Shown: positions 46,535 through 58,134, counted from the stretch's first letter. The stretch: 64,000 nt of DNA from Exophiala sp. HKRS030 (GCA_023897205.1 JAHWDD010000001.1:2046001-2110000); one strand, 5' to 3'. Numbers and translations: made by a program. The notes: generated by a model from the sequence alone, not told the origin.

Positions 46535-47377
46535 CGGGGAGACTAGTGGTTTCACATGTCAGAAATCAACAAGACCAAATTGAGCTGCAATTCGATTGTG
46601 TTCATATTGTGGGTGAAGTGAAGGGATGTATGCACAAAAGTTTGTCAAAGTGAGTGTCTGTTCTCCCTCTCACCATGGCACTAGAAGGTCATGGCACTGG
46701 GGAGTACACAGGGCAGCACAGGGCAGCACCTGCAGGGTCCAACTAGAACGTTCTTTCGTGGTTGCCGTTTGAACAGAATTAGGCAACCAATGGGGAGGTG
46801 CATATTGAGCTCCCCACACTACAGAATGGCCTTTCCAATGCAACCACCAGCCTGCGCCCAATAATTCTGAGTGTCTGACAAGGACCGTGACACCCTTGAC
46901 TGCGCCCTATTTCACTGACACGGGCACTTGGTCTTGCCTAATAATCCTTATATCTCACGGTCAGACAGCCACCCATGGCATTCACCTTCAGGCGTCTTTC
47001 GATGCGATTCCATAAGACCCACTCAATTTTTGGAGGCTTCACAGCAACATAGAAATACTGCCAGCCTGCTCTCTCACTCTTCAGCTTTTTCTCCCACAAC
47101 TATCCTCTCGCGCAATAGATATCTCGTTCTTTGCCTGCCTTGAATTAGACATACCTCTTTTCCGGTAAGTACGGTCCATTGTTGTTGATCTTTTGTCCCC
47201 ATCTCAGAGTCCCTGCGCTGTGTTGACGGCTTGATTTCACATGTCCTTGTGAGACCAAAGTCAGCGCAGCCTGAGAAGTCAAACGCACATTGCTCTACCT
47301 ACAAAACCATATTCGTTTCAGAAACACTGACTTCTCATTCTCTACAGACCTCAAGATACCCCTTCACATCCGCAAAG
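46535..47377 (+). promoter_or_regulatory. hsp90 promoter and leader, with a 5'-UTR intron
   Basis: A perfect 10-base palindrome AGAACGTTCT at 46745-46754 matches two inverted nGAAn units of a heat-shock element. A probable 5'-untranslated intron runs from GTAAGT at 47165 to TACAG at 47347 (183 bases) with a CACTGAC branch-like site near 47324, 30 bases before the start codon. Both calls are from sequence alone. Confidence 0.55.
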
Positions 47378-49486
47378 ATGGCTCCCAATGAGACCTTCGA
47401 GTTCCAGGCTGAGATCTCTCAGCTGCTCTCCCTCATCATCAACACCGTCTACTCCAACAAAGAGATCTTCCTGAGAGAACTGATCTCCAACTGCTCAGAT
47501 GCCCTAGACAAGATCAGATATGAGGCTCTCTCAGATCCAAGCAAATTGGACTCTGGCAAAGACCTCAGAATCGACATCATCCCAGACAAGGAGAACAAGA
47601 CCCTCACCATTCAAGATACCGGTATTGGCATGACCAAGGCCGATCTTGTCAACAACCTTGGTACCATTGCCCGATCAGGCACCAAGCAGTTCATGGAAGC
47701 CTTGACTGCCGGTGCTGATATTTCCATGATTGGTCAATTCGGTGTCGGTTTCTACTCTGCATACCTTGTCGCAGACAAAGTCACTGTCATCTCAAAGAGC
47801 AACGATGACGAACAGTACATCTGGGAGTCCAGCGCCGGTGGTACCTTCACCATCACTCAAGACACCGAGGGTGAGCCTCTTGGTCGTGGTACCAAGATGA
47901 TCCTTCACCTCAAGGACGAACAGACCGACTACCTGAACGAGTCCAAGATCAAGGAAGTCGTAAAGAAACACTCCGAATTCATCTCCTACCCCATCTACCT
48001 TCACGTTCTCAAGGAGACCGAGAAGGAGGTTCCTGACGAGGATGCCGAGGAAGTCAAGGAAGATGACGACGAGAAGAAGCCCAAGATTGAAGAGGTGGAT
48101 GATGACGAAGAGGAGAAGAAGCCAAAGACAAAGAAGATCAAGGAGTCCAAGATTGAAGAGGAAGAGCTCAACAAGACCAAGCCAATCTGGACCCGCAACC
48201 CCTCCGACATCACCCAAGAGGAATACGCTTCCTTCTACAAGTCCCTCTCCAACGATTGGGAGGACCACTTGGCCGTCAAGCACTTCTCCGTTGAAGGTCA
48301 GCTCGAGTTCCGTGCCATCCTCTTCGTTCCCAAGCGTGCTCCTTTCGATCTCTTCGAGACCAAGAAGACCAAGAACAACATCAAGCTGTACGTCCGACGT
48401 GTCTTCATCACTGATGATGCGACCGACTTGATCCCTGAGTGGCTTGGCTTCATCAAGGGTGTCGTTGACTCTGAGGATCTTCCTCTGAACTTGTCTCGTG
48501 AGACTCTCCAGCAGAACAAGATCATGAAGGTCATCAAGAAGAACATCGTCAAGAAGTGCCTGGAGCTCTTCAATGAAATCGCCGAGGACCGCGAGCAATT
48601 CGACAAGTTCTACTCTGCTTTCAGCAAGAACATCAAGCTCGGTATCCACGAGGATTCTCAGAACCGCCAGTCCCTTGCCAAGCTCCTCCGCTTTAACTCC
48701 ACCAAGTCTGGCGAGGATACCACCTCTTTGACCGACTACATCACTCGTATGCAAGAGCACCAGAAGCAAATCTACTACATCACTGGCGAGTCCATCAAGG
48801 CCGTCTCCAAGTCTCCCTTCCTTGACACTCTCAAGGAGAAGAACTTCGAAGTCTTGTTCTTGGTTGACCCCATCGATGAATATGCCATGACTCAGCTCAA
48901 GGAGTTCGACGGCAAGAAGCTTGTCGATATCACCAAGGACTTCGAGCTCGAGGAGACCGATGAGGAGAAGAAGGAGCGTGAGCAGGAAGAGAAGGAGTAC
49001 GAAGGCCTCGCCAAGAGCCTGAAGAACATCCTCGGTGACAAGGTCGAGAAGGTCGTTGTGTCACACAAGCTCATTGGCTCTCCTTGCGCCATCCGTACCG
49101 GCCAGTTCGGTTGGTCTGCCAACATGGAACGTATCATGAAGGCACAAGCCCTGCGTGACACTTCGATGTCCTCCTACATGTCTTCCAAGAAGACGTTTGA
49201 AATCTCGCCCAAGTCTGCCATCATCCGAGAGCTCAAGAAGAAGGTTGAGGCTGATGGTGAGAACGACCGCACTGTCAAGTCCATCACTCAACTCCTGTTC
49301 GAGACCTCTCTCCTCGTTTCCGGATTCACCATCGACGAGCCAGCCTCGTTCGCCGAGCGTATCCACAAGCTCGTGTCTCTTGGCTTGAACGTCGACGAGG
49401 AGGCCGAGACTTCTGAGGAGAAGGCTGCCGAGGAGGCTCCTGCTGGTGAAGCCACTGGTGAGAGCGCCATGGAAGAGGTCGACTAA
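47378..49486 (+). CDS. hsp90: Cytosolic Hsp90 molecular chaperone
   Basis: A single coding exon of 702 residues from ATG 47378 in AAGATGGC context. Upstream in-frame codons belong to the leader. The N-terminal GHKL ATPase domain has [35 protein letters not shown] text (landmarks [39 protein letters not shown]). A charged linker rich in Glu, Asp and Lys follows (about 215-260), then the middle domain with [11 protein letters not shown] containing the catalytic Arg, and the dimerisation domain. It ends MEEVD, the docking site for TPR co-chaperones, which places it in the cytosol. Hsp90 matures kinases, steroid-receptor-like factors and many signalling proteins. Codon use is strongly biased, which creates long antisense open frames that are not genes. 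Confidence 0.98.
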   Translation: MAPNETFEFQAEISQLLSLIINTVYSNKEIFLRELISNCSDALDKIRYEALSDPSKLDSGKDLRIDIIPDKENKTLTIQDTGIGMTKADLVNNLGTIARSGTKQFMEALTAGADISMIGQFGVGFYSAYLVADKVTVISKSNDDEQYIWESSAGGTFTITQDTEGEPLGRGTKMILHLKDEQTDYLNESKIKEVVKKHSEFISYPIYLHVLKETEKEVPDEDAEEVKEDDDEKKPKIEEVDDDEEEKKPKTKKIKESKIEEEELNKTKPIWTRNPSDITQEEYASFYKSLSNDWEDHLAVKHFSVEGQLEFRAILFVPKRAPFDLFETKKTKNNIKLYVRRVFITDDATDLIPEWLGFIKGVVDSEDLPLNLSRETLQQNKIMKVIKKNIVKKCLELFNEIAEDREQFDKFYSAFSKNIKLGIHEDSQNRQSLAKLLRFNSTKSGEDTTSLTDYITRMQEHQKQIYYITGESIKAVSKSPFLDTLKEKNFEVLFLVDPIDEYAMTQLKEFDGKKLVDITKDFELEETDEEKKEREQEEKEYEGLAKSLKNILGDKVEKVVVSHKLIGSPCAIRTGQFGWSANMERIMKAQALRDTSMSSYMSSKKTFEISPKSAIIRELKKKVEADGENDRTVKSITQLLFETSLLVSGFTIDEPASFAERIHKLVSLGLNVDEEAETSEEKAAEEAPAGEATGESAMEEVD

Positions 49487-50448
49487 ACATCTCGCCACAT
49501 CTGAAACGTGTGATGTTTCAATTTGACACGCTTCCTTTCCGCCGCTGGTCACATTGTATCATCTTCGAAAGTCGAAAAAGGGCGTTTTTTTAAGGTGTTT
49601 TGTGGTGATGATCTCTCTCTCTTCATCAGCGATATCCCCGGACATGGATAAATGGTTTTTTTCTTCGTGAAAGACGGACATGATGAACAAAAAAGAACAC
49701 GCGAAGCGACAACGGCGGGGATGAATGAAATGCGCTTAAGCTATGGCAGTTTTTTCAGTACTCGTAGCAAAGAAAGGAGAGCATCAGTAGTTTAGTTATC
49801 CTCTTTTTGTCCTTCTTAGGAGGGAGGGGGCTTCTTCTACTACTTGTACTCCGTATGTAATTCTCAATCAAATTGCGATTCCAAGCAAAAAGTTTCGAAG
49901 TGTACCAACCTCGCCAGCAGTGTTTTTTTCCCCTCTAGTATTCATTGTTTTTCAATCATGCGTCGTATGCGATACATACTATTCGTACAGGAAGGTGTGC
50001 GCCGACCAAGAAGAATTATCCCCGGATACACAAAAACATCGTGGAGTCCTACTTCTCTTCTCCCATCCACCAACAAGAAGAAAAGAAAATGGGAATCAAT
50101 CGATCGAGAAAGTTTCTCGATGACAAGTGAATTGATTTCATGGGTTGTGGCAAATTAATATTCGGGTGTCCTCGACGCCGTGGTTCGGGCTGGGTATCTT
50201 TTTTCTCCTCTCCCCCTCTCTCTCTGTCTCTTAGATGAAAAGGTACCAAAAAATAAAACAGCGGATAATGTAGTAGGCGCGTGATATATATGATACACCG
50301 CAATTCTCTCCCTCTCTCCCCCTCTCAATCCAAGATTCTCAAAACCCCCCTCGATCCATACTACAACGTGTCAAAGTGGACATGATTTCTTCCCTCCCCT
50401 CTTTCCCTTCCAACAAGGATTCACGAAAACCTCCTACAGATTCTCGTC
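49487..50448. other. Convergent gap between hsp90 and sepA
   Basis: A 962-base interval containing both 3' untranslated regions and one TACTCCGTA motif at 49847. Short frames here are not supported. Confidence 0.5.
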
Positions 50449-53400
50449 TCACGACGCGCCATCATCGCCGTCTTCTTCTCTTTTGGAATCTTCATTCACT
50501 TCTTCGTCCGGCGTGGGACTGACTATGATGGCAGGTGGTGGTGGTTGAGACGACGTCGGACTCAGGGTCCCACCCGACGACCGCTTGTCATCCACCGATG
50601 CCTCGTCCTCTCCATCGAGTCTGGTCTCGTCATCGGCTCCGGCGCTCTTGGTGGGTGACTGCACCGAATCTCGCGTGGAACTGCTTTGATGTGCCGTCCG
50701 CCTTCGCATTCGTCTGGCTTTCCGTTCCTCATCGGCACCGTCTCGTCGTCTCCGAACATCAATCTCATCCCCAGTGGATGGGGCAGAGCTCCTCATTGAC
50801 TGGAGAGCTTTCAATGCTCGATCAGCAACATCTTCACTTTCGCTAACGTCGCCCTTTCCACTTGTGCCATCTTCTGCACTCAGGCCATCTTCGTTGCCTT
50901 TCTCTCCGACGCTGGCTAGCCCACGGCTTTCTTCGACGCCTTCCTTCGTCGGGATATCTGGGAGCTGTTGACCACTTGCGATTCTCTGGTCGTGCTTCTC
51001 CTTCAGTCGAGCACGCCGTCTTCGGTCACGCTGATCCTTGACTTGCGGCGCAGCGGCTCGAAGTTTGGCAAGTAGGTCTTCCATGGCACCATTTGCATGA
51101 GGGCTGCCAGGAGTTTCTGCTCCACTTGTTCCACCGCTAGCGGTCAACCCACCTTGCGCTCTCTTTCGAGCCATACTAGCCTCAAGGCGACGCCTGGTCT
51201 CTTCCATGGCAGTGTTCTTTTCTCTCGATTTCTTCCATTCCGTCACAAAGCCACCGAGCTTACTAAAGAATTCTCTCCTGGCATTCTCATCTTGATTATC
51301 TTCTCCAAAATAGGTCATAATATCATCGTACGTTCGTGAAGTCTCTTCCAGGTATAGTTGCATTTGCTCGGCTTTCCGTCTTGCCTCTTTCATCGATCTC
51401 TGAACCACTTGAGCCACGCGATCTTGAGGATGGAACTTCTTAGGGTCACTCAAGTTTCCTGCGTCCAGCGAAGCTTGAACGTTCTTGATGTTGTCGATAT
51501 ACTTCTTCGCATCGAGGCGCAATTGATCCACGTTCAGCTTCGAGGCAGGCACGACTCCAGAGATGTCCTCAACGAAGACTTCCCATTGAGAATACTGGTT
51601 GCGCACGATTCGCTCAATGAGGTCTGCAAAAGTTGTTTCATTCTTGTCGTCCTTCACCATGCCCAGGCGCGCCAACGAACTGAGTTTGAATCCAGATGCT
51701 TGCTTATTCGAATCGTTCATGTAGTTACCGATATCGAGAATAAGAGCCAAGACGCTCATTAGAGAGGTCGAGTCCCGAATGGCCTCCGATACGTTGACAA
51801 TCTCTTTCAGCTTGGCCGAGATCTCGTCATACTCGTTTTCGTAATTCCTGGCCAAGGCCAAAGCTCTCATCCTGGCTTTCCAATAATGGTGCAACTCGTA
51901 CGCGGTCTGAAGATAAATTTGATCTTCTCTGGTCAACTCAGATGGGTCCTGCTCCCGCTTAGAAGTCAGCGCGTCAGGCCCAGTCCAGTCTTTGCTGTAA
52001 GGAGCCATGAGCTTCGCAATGTTTTCGGGGATCGTGCAGAGATCTTCCCTCTGCAGGAAATCCATCACAACGTTGTTTTCGAGTACTTCTCGGTCACAAT
52101 GAATAATCTTTCGTACAACGTCATCGGCGGTGGCGTTCTTGAACTTTGCCATTGACACGTGGAAGTTTCTCATCATATCACTACTGATGATCTGCTTCTT
52201 GTCGTTCTTACCCTTGCCAGCACCAGCACCGATAATCTTGATGTCTTTGGCAATGAAGAGTTTCTCGACTTCGTCGAGCACGCCCTTTCTTTGCAACTCG
52301 CGGTACTTCTCTTCCTTGGCTTCCGTGCTTGTACTGCTTGCCCATACCGTAACTTGTGGCGTGTCTACTTTATCCCAATGGAAAGCCTTGAGCTTCTTCT
52401 TGGGACGCATGATTGGGTTCTTAAGCATAGGCACCGGTACAATAGGTGATTGGGGAAGGAAATGGCCATGCTGGAGTCCTGGAAGCGGCGGAGCGCCAGG
52501 AGGTGGGGGTGCAGCAGGTGAGATAGGGCTCATAGGAAGTGAACCCGGCGGCGGAGGAGGTGGTGGAGGCGGACCTCCAGCGAAGCCAGGCATTGACGGG
52601 GTTGTAGGAGAAAGAGGCATTCCAGGCGGCGGAGGTGGAGGTGGAGGGGGTGCGCCGGCCTCAAATCCAGGTATAAGAGCCGGAGAAGGCTCCGATGATC
52701 CTGGAGGTGGTGGTGGCGGCGGGGGCGGAGGAGGACCATTGAACTTAGCTTCACCGTGTGCTTCATCAGTGGGCGTCTTGGGAGACTCGGACCCGAGGCT
52801 TGGATGGGAAGGCCCAGTTGTGATGCCGTCGCTGTCCGCTGTCGCATCATCACTGTCATCGTCCAGCTTCTTCACCTTCGAAGTGAGTTCGCCCATCAGA
52901 TTAGACTGCTGTTCCGTATGGATCTTGGGCCTTGAGAACTCGACGAGCCTTGGCTTCTCATAAACCACTGCTTCGTCTTCTTCACCAGACTCGTGTTCGT
53001 TTTCGGCCTCTTCGCTGATTGACAACGCTTCCAATGCAGCTCTTCGAGATCCCTTCAGAGCGTTACTGCGGTGGACACTTCCCATGACACTATTTGTGAG
53101 ATGTCTCTTCGTCTTCTCCTGGAAATCAGCGTCGACCATATCGTCCATCTTCTCACGGAGCTCTCTGAGCCTATCCGACGGGCCTTGTTGGCCCCAGACT
53201 TTGCCTTCAAGCTTGAACTGTGTTTTGGTGCGTTCCAGATTTCGCTCTAGGCGCTCCATCAGCTTCTCTCTGTCCAAAATGCCCTGCATCTGAGTTGGAT
53301 CTTGGCCCGTAGTGCCATCTTTGGCGGCGCGAGAGGCTGCGACTTCCTGTGCATCTCTAAGCATAAGGTACAGTTCGCGACTTTCAAGTTCGTTTCGTTG

Positions 53401-55827
53401 GAGCTCTTGTGCTCTGATGCGCTGGAGCTCCGCAACTTCGGATTTCAAGGCCTCTGCTTGCCTTGACTGCATTTCAATGATGGCAGCTTGCTCCTCCACT
53501 TGCTTTTGTAATTTCTTGACCATCCCATCAGCACCAAGAGAGATCTGGGCTGCCATTTCATCTCGTTCGGCAATGGCGGCTTCTGCAATCTGCCTCGACT
53601 CTGTCGCCTCGTCAAAAGCGATACGAGCTTCATCGTCGGTGTGCAGCCTATCCAAAAGATTCTGTACTGTGAAGTTCAGGCTTTGCTTCAGATCCATATC
53701 TGGCAGTCGGCGATCCATAGCGACATAGCTGAGCATAGAGTCGACCAACTGGAACATCCTCAACCTTTCGTCCGCGTTGTTCTCGCGCAGTAGTAACATG
53801 TGCTGCATGGCAGAAATGAAGTAGTCTTGCGTCCTGCTACCTTGGACTCTGGACATGATGGCGTCGGTAATCTGCATGGGGTCTGTCATGTCCTTGACTT
53901 CACCTTCTATACTGTCCACCATACTGTTACCTTCTCGCTGAAGCAGGTCTTCATAGTCGATGGCTTCGTTCTCGCGGAATTTGGCAATCTGCTTGTCGAT
54001 GACATCGTACTGGAAAGATTCCATCTTCACCAGTATCCGTTTGATGCCACAAGCAATGAATTGCGCCCTGATATGACATCGTAATTGCAGATCACGTTCG
54101 GGGGCATCGACCAACATGTTGATCAAAACCAACGTGGCGACGGCATATTCCATCAAAAGGTTTTCCATACCAATACCACCACTTCGAACCTCCTCACTGG
54201 CCCCGACCAGACTGCCCATCTTACCTCGGCCGTCGATGGTGACTTCGACAATACGCATCCAAGCGTCAAAGCGGCCATTTTCGTTGATCTGGTTTTTGAC
54301 CATGTCCATGGCTTGAAGCACCTTCAGATGACCCTGTCCTTGATCCCAGTGGCACAGAAACGTCAACACCTCGCTGACAAGTTTCCGTGTGGTCAATCGT
54401 GGTGATATCAGGCACGTGGCCAGCGCTACCAGGATCTGGTCGTGGGTCAAGGCATCATCAGCACCATACTTGTTGTTCATCAGGGCTTTCAGACATTTGA
54501 CGATGTCGTACTCCCTGTCGAGATCCTTTTCTGCTGAACCAGTGGTGCTGACTGGAGTCGGGCCACTCGCCTGGCGTCGATTAATCTTTAACAAGACACT
54601 GGTCAAAGCGACCTGGCCTTGTGCCTCGATGAATGCCTTGACCCAACTGATTGGTTGTGTTCTCAGGCTGACGCTCAAACTCTGCAGTTGTTTCGCAGAT
54701 ATACTATTATCCAAAATCTTCTTGACGTACCATTCAGGAGTGCCCTCGACGTCCCTTGCTGTCGGGCCGTCCATGGTACCCGTTTGGCGAGCCTGCTGTC
54801 TTCTCTTTTGTTCGCCCTGCCACTCCGTCAATTTATCCTGATGGACGAGCGTCCATTTCTTCGCGGGCGCGTATGCCATCATCTGCCGTTTCGCTTGCTC
54901 GGGCAGATTCTGCCAACCACGCTTATGCATGAGTTGCAAAAACAACTTCTCGATTTCCTCGTCGCTTTGCGGCTTCGGAAGATAGAACCCGGCAGGTGTG
55001 AACGAGGTAGTCGAACTGAACGGTGAAGATTGTTGCGCCGGCCAGCCGGCATGCGAACTAAGCTTTGATAGTCGGGAGTGCGTGGGGGACACCACTCCCA
55101 TCGAGGTATCGGAGTCTTGCCGTGAAGGGACCGCTGTTCTTGAAGATCTGTCGGATGAAAAAAGGCTCGACCCTGCCGTGGCGGACGAGGCAGTTGACTT
55201 TATGCTGGCACCGTCAAACGACTTCCGTCTGCTTCCTCCATAGGAGTCACTCGTGGACACCGAATCGTAAGCGCCGTGTTGAGGGCCGTTACTGCTGCCC
55301 GGCCGACCCCACTGTTGGTATTTTGTCCCGCGATCTCCTGCCTGGCTCGAAGCCATGGTGACACCGTTGGGGTTCACGTGAGGCGGCGGGCGAGGCCCTG
55401 TCGGATGCGAGGCGCCATTCGTCGAGGAAGAACTGAAGGCGGGATACTGATGAAAGTCGGACCCGCGAGCCAGCTGATGCGGCTGCGGCTCTCGTCTCGA
55501 GGTGATTTGATCCTCCCGAGGCAGGTAGTCGACGGTCACGGGGGTTTGGGATCGGTCGGTCGCGGAGTAAGGTATCGAGGTGATGACGCCTGCGGTCATG
55601 TTGAGGCCGCCCCCATCCCCTTCCTGACCATCGTTCGAGGCGACTGACTCCCTTTTGGAATGCCTAGACGTCCAGGAGCCATTGATGTTTGGTTCTGGTG
55701 TAGCTAGGGTCCCTCCTCCTCCTCCATCGTAGCGGCTGTCGGCTTTGTCGCGATGGCGCCTACTGAAGAAGCCTTTGCCGGCGGACGACTGTCTGGAAGC
55801 CTTGTCTGATTGCGTTATCGGCGGCAT
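50449..55827 (-). CDS. sepA: Formin SepA (Bni1-type)
   Basis: One uninterrupted frame gives 1,792 residues from the ATG at 55827 (the frame upstream starts only at GTG). Length matches SepA of Aspergillus (about 1,790). Domains in order: a disordered Ser-rich N terminus; the Rho-binding and FH3 armadillo region (about 300-730; DEEIEKLFLQLMHKRGWQNLP at its start, shown here as EIEKLFLQLMHKRGW); coiled coils (about 740-960); the proline-rich FH1 (about 1030-1125) with several poly-Pro tracts that bind profilin-actin; FH2 (about 1140-1560; KAFHWDKVD, GNYMNDSN, GFKLSSLARL); and a basic DAD-like tail (ALKALQSMRSS..RRRR). Formins nucleate linear actin filaments for polarised growth and septation. 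The tail probably folds back on the GBD until Rho GTPase binds. Confidence 0.96.
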   Translation of the reverse strand: MPPITQSDKASRQSSAGKGFFSRRHRDKADSRYDGGGGGTLATPEPNINGSWTSRHSKRESVASNDGQEGDGGGLNMTAGVITSIPYSATDRSQTPVTVDYLPREDQITSRREPQPHQLARGSDFHQYPAFSSSSTNGASHPTGPRPPPHVNPNGVTMASSQAGDRGTKYQQWGRPGSSNGPQHGAYDSVSTSDSYGGSRRKSFDGASIKSTASSATAGSSLFSSDRSSRTAVPSRQDSDTSMGVVSPTHSRLSKLSSHAGWPAQQSSPFSSTTSFTPAGFYLPKPQSDEEIEKLFLQLMHKRGWQNLPEQAKRQMMAYAPAKKWTLVHQDKLTEWQGEQKRRQQARQTGTMDGPTARDVEGTPEWYVKKILDNSISAKQLQSLSVSLRTQPISWVKAFIEAQGQVALTSVLLKINRRQASGPTPVSTTGSAEKDLDREYDIVKCLKALMNNKYGADDALTHDQILVALATCLISPRLTTRKLVSEVLTFLCHWDQGQGHLKVLQAMDMVKNQINENGRFDAWMRIVEVTIDGRGKMGSLVGASEEVRSGGIGMENLLMEYAVATLVLINMLVDAPERDLQLRCHIRAQFIACGIKRILVKMESFQYDVIDKQIAKFRENEAIDYEDLLQREGNSMVDSIEGEVKDMTDPMQITDAIMSRVQGSRTQDYFISAMQHMLLLRENNADERLRMFQLVDSMLSYVAMDRRLPDMDLKQSLNFTVQNLLDRLHTDDEARIAFDEATESRQIAEAAIAERDEMAAQISLGADGMVKKLQKQVEEQAAIIEMQSRQAEALKSEVAELQRIRAQELQRNELESRELYLMLRDAQEVAASRAAKDGTTGQDPTQMQGILDREKLMERLERNLERTKTQFKLEGKVWGQQGPSDRLRELREKMDDMVDADFQEKTKRHLTNSVMGSVHRSNALKGSRRAALEALSISEEAENEHESGEEDEAVVYEKPRLVEFSRPKIHTEQQSNLMGELTSKVKKLDDDSDDATADSDGITTGPSHPSLGSESPKTPTDEAHGEAKFNGPPPPPPPPPPPGSSEPSPALIPGFEAGAPPPPPPPPPGMPLSPTTPSMPGFAGGPPPPPPPPPGSLPMSPISPAAPPPPGAPPLPGLQHGHFLPQSPIVPVPMLKNPIMRPKKKLKAFHWDKVDTPQVTVWASSTSTEAKEEKYRELQRKGVLDEVEKLFIAKDIKIIGAGAGKGKNDKKQIISSDMMRNFHVSMAKFKNATADDVVRKIIHCDREVLENNVVMDFLQREDLCTIPENIAKLMAPYSKDWTGPDALTSKREQDPSELTREDQIYLQTAYELHHYWKARMRALALARNYENEYDEISAKLKEIVNVSEAIRDSTSLMSVLALILDIGNYMNDSNKQASGFKLSSLARLGMVKDDKNETTFADLIERIVRNQYSQWEVFVEDISGVVPASKLNVDQLRLDAKKYIDNIKNVQASLDAGNLSDPKKFHPQDRVAQVVQRSMKEARRKAEQMQLYLEETSRTYDDIMTYFGEDNQDENARREFFSKLGGFVTEWKKSREKNTAMEETRRRLEASMARKRAQGGLTASGGTSGAETPGSPHANGAMEDLLAKLRAAAPQVKDQRDRRRRARLKEKHDQRIASGQQLPDIPTKEGVEESRGLASVGEKGNEDGLSAEDGTSGKGDVSESEDVADRALKALQSMRSSAPSTGDEIDVRRRRDGADEERKARRMRRRTAHQSSSTRDSVQSPTKSAGADDETRLDGEDEASVDDKRSSGGTLSPTSSQPPPPAIIVSPTPDEEVNEDSKREEDGDDGAS

Positions 55828-57333
55828 CGTCTCTGCAGCGCAGGCCGAACAGCAGGACGCATGTGTGTGTTGGTGAGATGGCCCAAAACAGGTGCCCACT
55901 TCCTGAGACTCGTTTTAGTTTGTCTCCCCCCTCGTTACAAATTCAATGATCGGGCGGCCCAGTATGCGGATGTTTCTATTCCTGCATTGTCCCTGCTCTT
56001 TCCCCGGTATACCTCGTTTCTCGTTCTGGCAAGTGGAATCGACGTCCGAGCGTTTCGATGTCGTTTGTTGGACTTGGGGATAAAGAGCGATGGGGACAAA
56101 GTAATCGTGCGTGAGAAAGCGGCGAACAGTTCGACGGGGAAACAAAGAATGGCCGAATTGGGTACGGACGTCCGTTTTGTGCCAGCTGCAAGGCGGACAA
56201 CGAAGGGAAGAATAAAATTCACGAAAGATTAGAGTACCAAAAAAAAAGGCGAAGGAGAGATTGTGTGAAGCCAATGTCAACTGTGTTGTAAGTACGGAGT
56301 ATAGAATTCTGAATTACGGAGTACGATGTTGAGGCGAGTAATGACAGTGTTCGCGATGGGTATGGCCAGTGGCCAGTGTGCTTGGTGGTGGTTCTGGGTT
56401 GCGCAGCCGCTGCCCACTTGCGCTCCCAGGGGTTCGAGCCATTGTACTCGTAGAAGATTCATGGCCTGCATCGGCCTAGTCCAAGTCACTTAGAGGCACT
56501 CCGAGGAACCAATTATTGGGCGCTTGAGGGCCTTTTGGACAGCCCCAACTTCTCGCGCCAGGCCTGATACAGCCGGATCACCACCGCTAACCACCACCAC
56601 CTGGGCAGTTTGCTTGCACGCGATCCTGTCAAATTGATTTCGCTAAGTCCGTAACTCGTACGAGTAGGTACTCGTGCAGACTACAATAACAACAAGTCTC
56701 GCCTATTCAATTGTACTAATAGACTACTCCGTAAGAAGCTGACTGTTGACTGTTGGGGACCCTTAACGAGGCATTTCCTCAGTTATCACTGAGACATGGT
56801 CCGGAACTCACCTCGGTATCCCAATGCGTGGCTTGCATAAAACTACAGCAGAGCCCAGTAGAAGTACAGATCATCAAGCACATCTCTACCCTGTGCCCAG
56901 ACCAAGACCAAGGGCTTGACTTCGGGGATTGAAAACAACCTTAGACAGCGTTCTCCGTCCCCCCTACAGAATTCGGCACAATATCTGTACATCACGGAGG
57001 ACTACCTTAGCTAAGCTCCTCCGTAGTTCTTGCATTATCCGTTAGGCCCCAGTAATCATCTCAAGTGCCCGGGCTGTCAGCAACACTTGAGTTGTGCCAT
57101 CCTCCTCCCTTCCCACCACTCCCGCCCTCGGACGCCTTCAAACCTTCCCAAGGGAGCCATTGAACGGATATTGCACGGACAGTTAGACCCAATTTCACAC
57201 GTCCCCCCAAATTGACAGAGAGAACCACTCTGTCTCTTCACGGGCCACTCCGTGCGACCATCTACTACCAGAGTATATATCTATTCCACCCGTGCCCTTT
57301 TCCATCCATCGAAGCCGCCATCATGGCGGCGTG
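55828..57333. promoter_or_regulatory. Divergent upstream region of sepA and the membrane-protein gene
   Basis: A 1.5-kb interval between outward-reading genes. It has three exact copies of the window motif (56293, 56315, 56725), two of them 22 bases apart. Minus-strand frames at 55915-56282 overlap in different phases and are not supported. Confidence 0.5.
56293..56323 (+). repeat. Paired TACGGAGTA motif
   Basis: Two exact copies (56293-56301 and 56315-56323) lie in direct orientation 22 bases apart. Nine further exact copies, on either strand, occur elsewhere in the window's non-coding DNA. Confidence 0.9.
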
Positions 57334-57334
57334 A
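57323..57334 (+). promoter_or_regulatory. Three-codon uORF overlapping the next start
   Basis: ATG GCG GCG TGA encodes Met-Ala-Ala and its TGA overlaps the ATG of the membrane-protein gene by one base (TGATG). Such an arrangement can allow termination followed by reinitiation or lower translation of the main frame. It matters only if the transcript begins upstream of 57323, which is not shown. Confidence 0.5.
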
Positions 57335-58134
57335 TGATGAAATATCTTCGACGTTCCATCCCAGGCACCATCGCCTCGAACAAAGAAACACCACCCGTGC
57401 AGGCTGAAGTAACAGCGACAAGCACCGCCACGGCCGCCGCCGACTCCTCCAGCAAAATGGCCGGGTCCGGCTTTCTCAATTTCACAAAGGTAACTTTCCA
57501 AAACGCCGTTTTCAAAGAGAACAAGTAGTCTTTTCCAGAGAGTAATCGTCACCACGGACACTGACAAAAGAATTGCAACCGATCCCTATAGACCGTCCTG
57601 ATTCCGATCTTCATCGCCGCGGCGCTCTACCTCGTCGTCTTCCACGCCCTGTTACCGCTCTACCGCCGCCATCGAGCCCGATACTCGCAATACCTCCCTC
57701 TCCAGTCGACCTCGTTGTTGTCCTCCCACTTCCCCGAAGCCCTGCAGCCGTCGTCCGTCCGTGAGCGGGTAATGGGCGTCTTCGTGCGCCTCTTCCTCCC
57801 TTCGACGTGGGCGTTCCGCGATCGCTTCCGCCGTCGCGACAGCGTCGTCAGCGCCGACGGCGAGCTCTTCGACGTCGAGTCCGGCGAGGCCATGGTCGGC
57901 TTCGACGTCCAGGAACGGAACCAGCGCCGCCACGGCATGGAGCGTCAGGTCTCCAACATGGCCGCCGCCGCCCGGACCGCGAGCCAGCTCCAAGACGCCG
58001 CCATGGACTCGGACCGGCGGTTGAGTCGAGAACTGGAAGAGGGCTTCCGGGATGACAGCGAGGACGAAGGAGATGCACCACGAGAAGTCGTGGTTGGGAA
58101 CAGAAGCACGAGTGGTGGTGGTGGTCGACGGTGA
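57334..58134 (+). CDS. Small single-pass membrane protein, function unknown
   Basis: Two exons, 57334-57489 and 57592-58134, with a 102-base intron (GTAACT..CTATAG, ACTGAC branch) give 232 residues. I do not recognise the family. The N terminus is Ala/Thr-rich and probably faces a different side from the C-terminal part. The splice joins NFTK to TVLIPIFIAAALYLVVFHALLP, a single hydrophobic helix at about residues 53-72, followed at once by an RRHRAR basic stretch. The remaining 150 residues are hydrophilic, with an acidic segment near the end (DDSEDEGD) and a Gly-rich tail. Two ATGs in tandem at 57334 and 57337 are alternative starts. The second exon is very GC-rich with long shadow frames. 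Confidence 0.75.

Noticed and set aside
47792..48769. 325-codon antisense frame inside hsp90
   Set aside because: A shadow of the strong codon bias of hsp90, with Leu/Val-rich non-protein-like text.
55915..56282. Minus-strand frames of up to 121 codons upstream of sepA
   Set aside because: Three overlapping phases and no domain; more likely sepA leader and promoter.
56420..56450. GGGTTCGAGCC text resembling a tRNA T-arm
   Set aside because: No pairing stem, anticodon arm or acceptor stem could be assembled around it.
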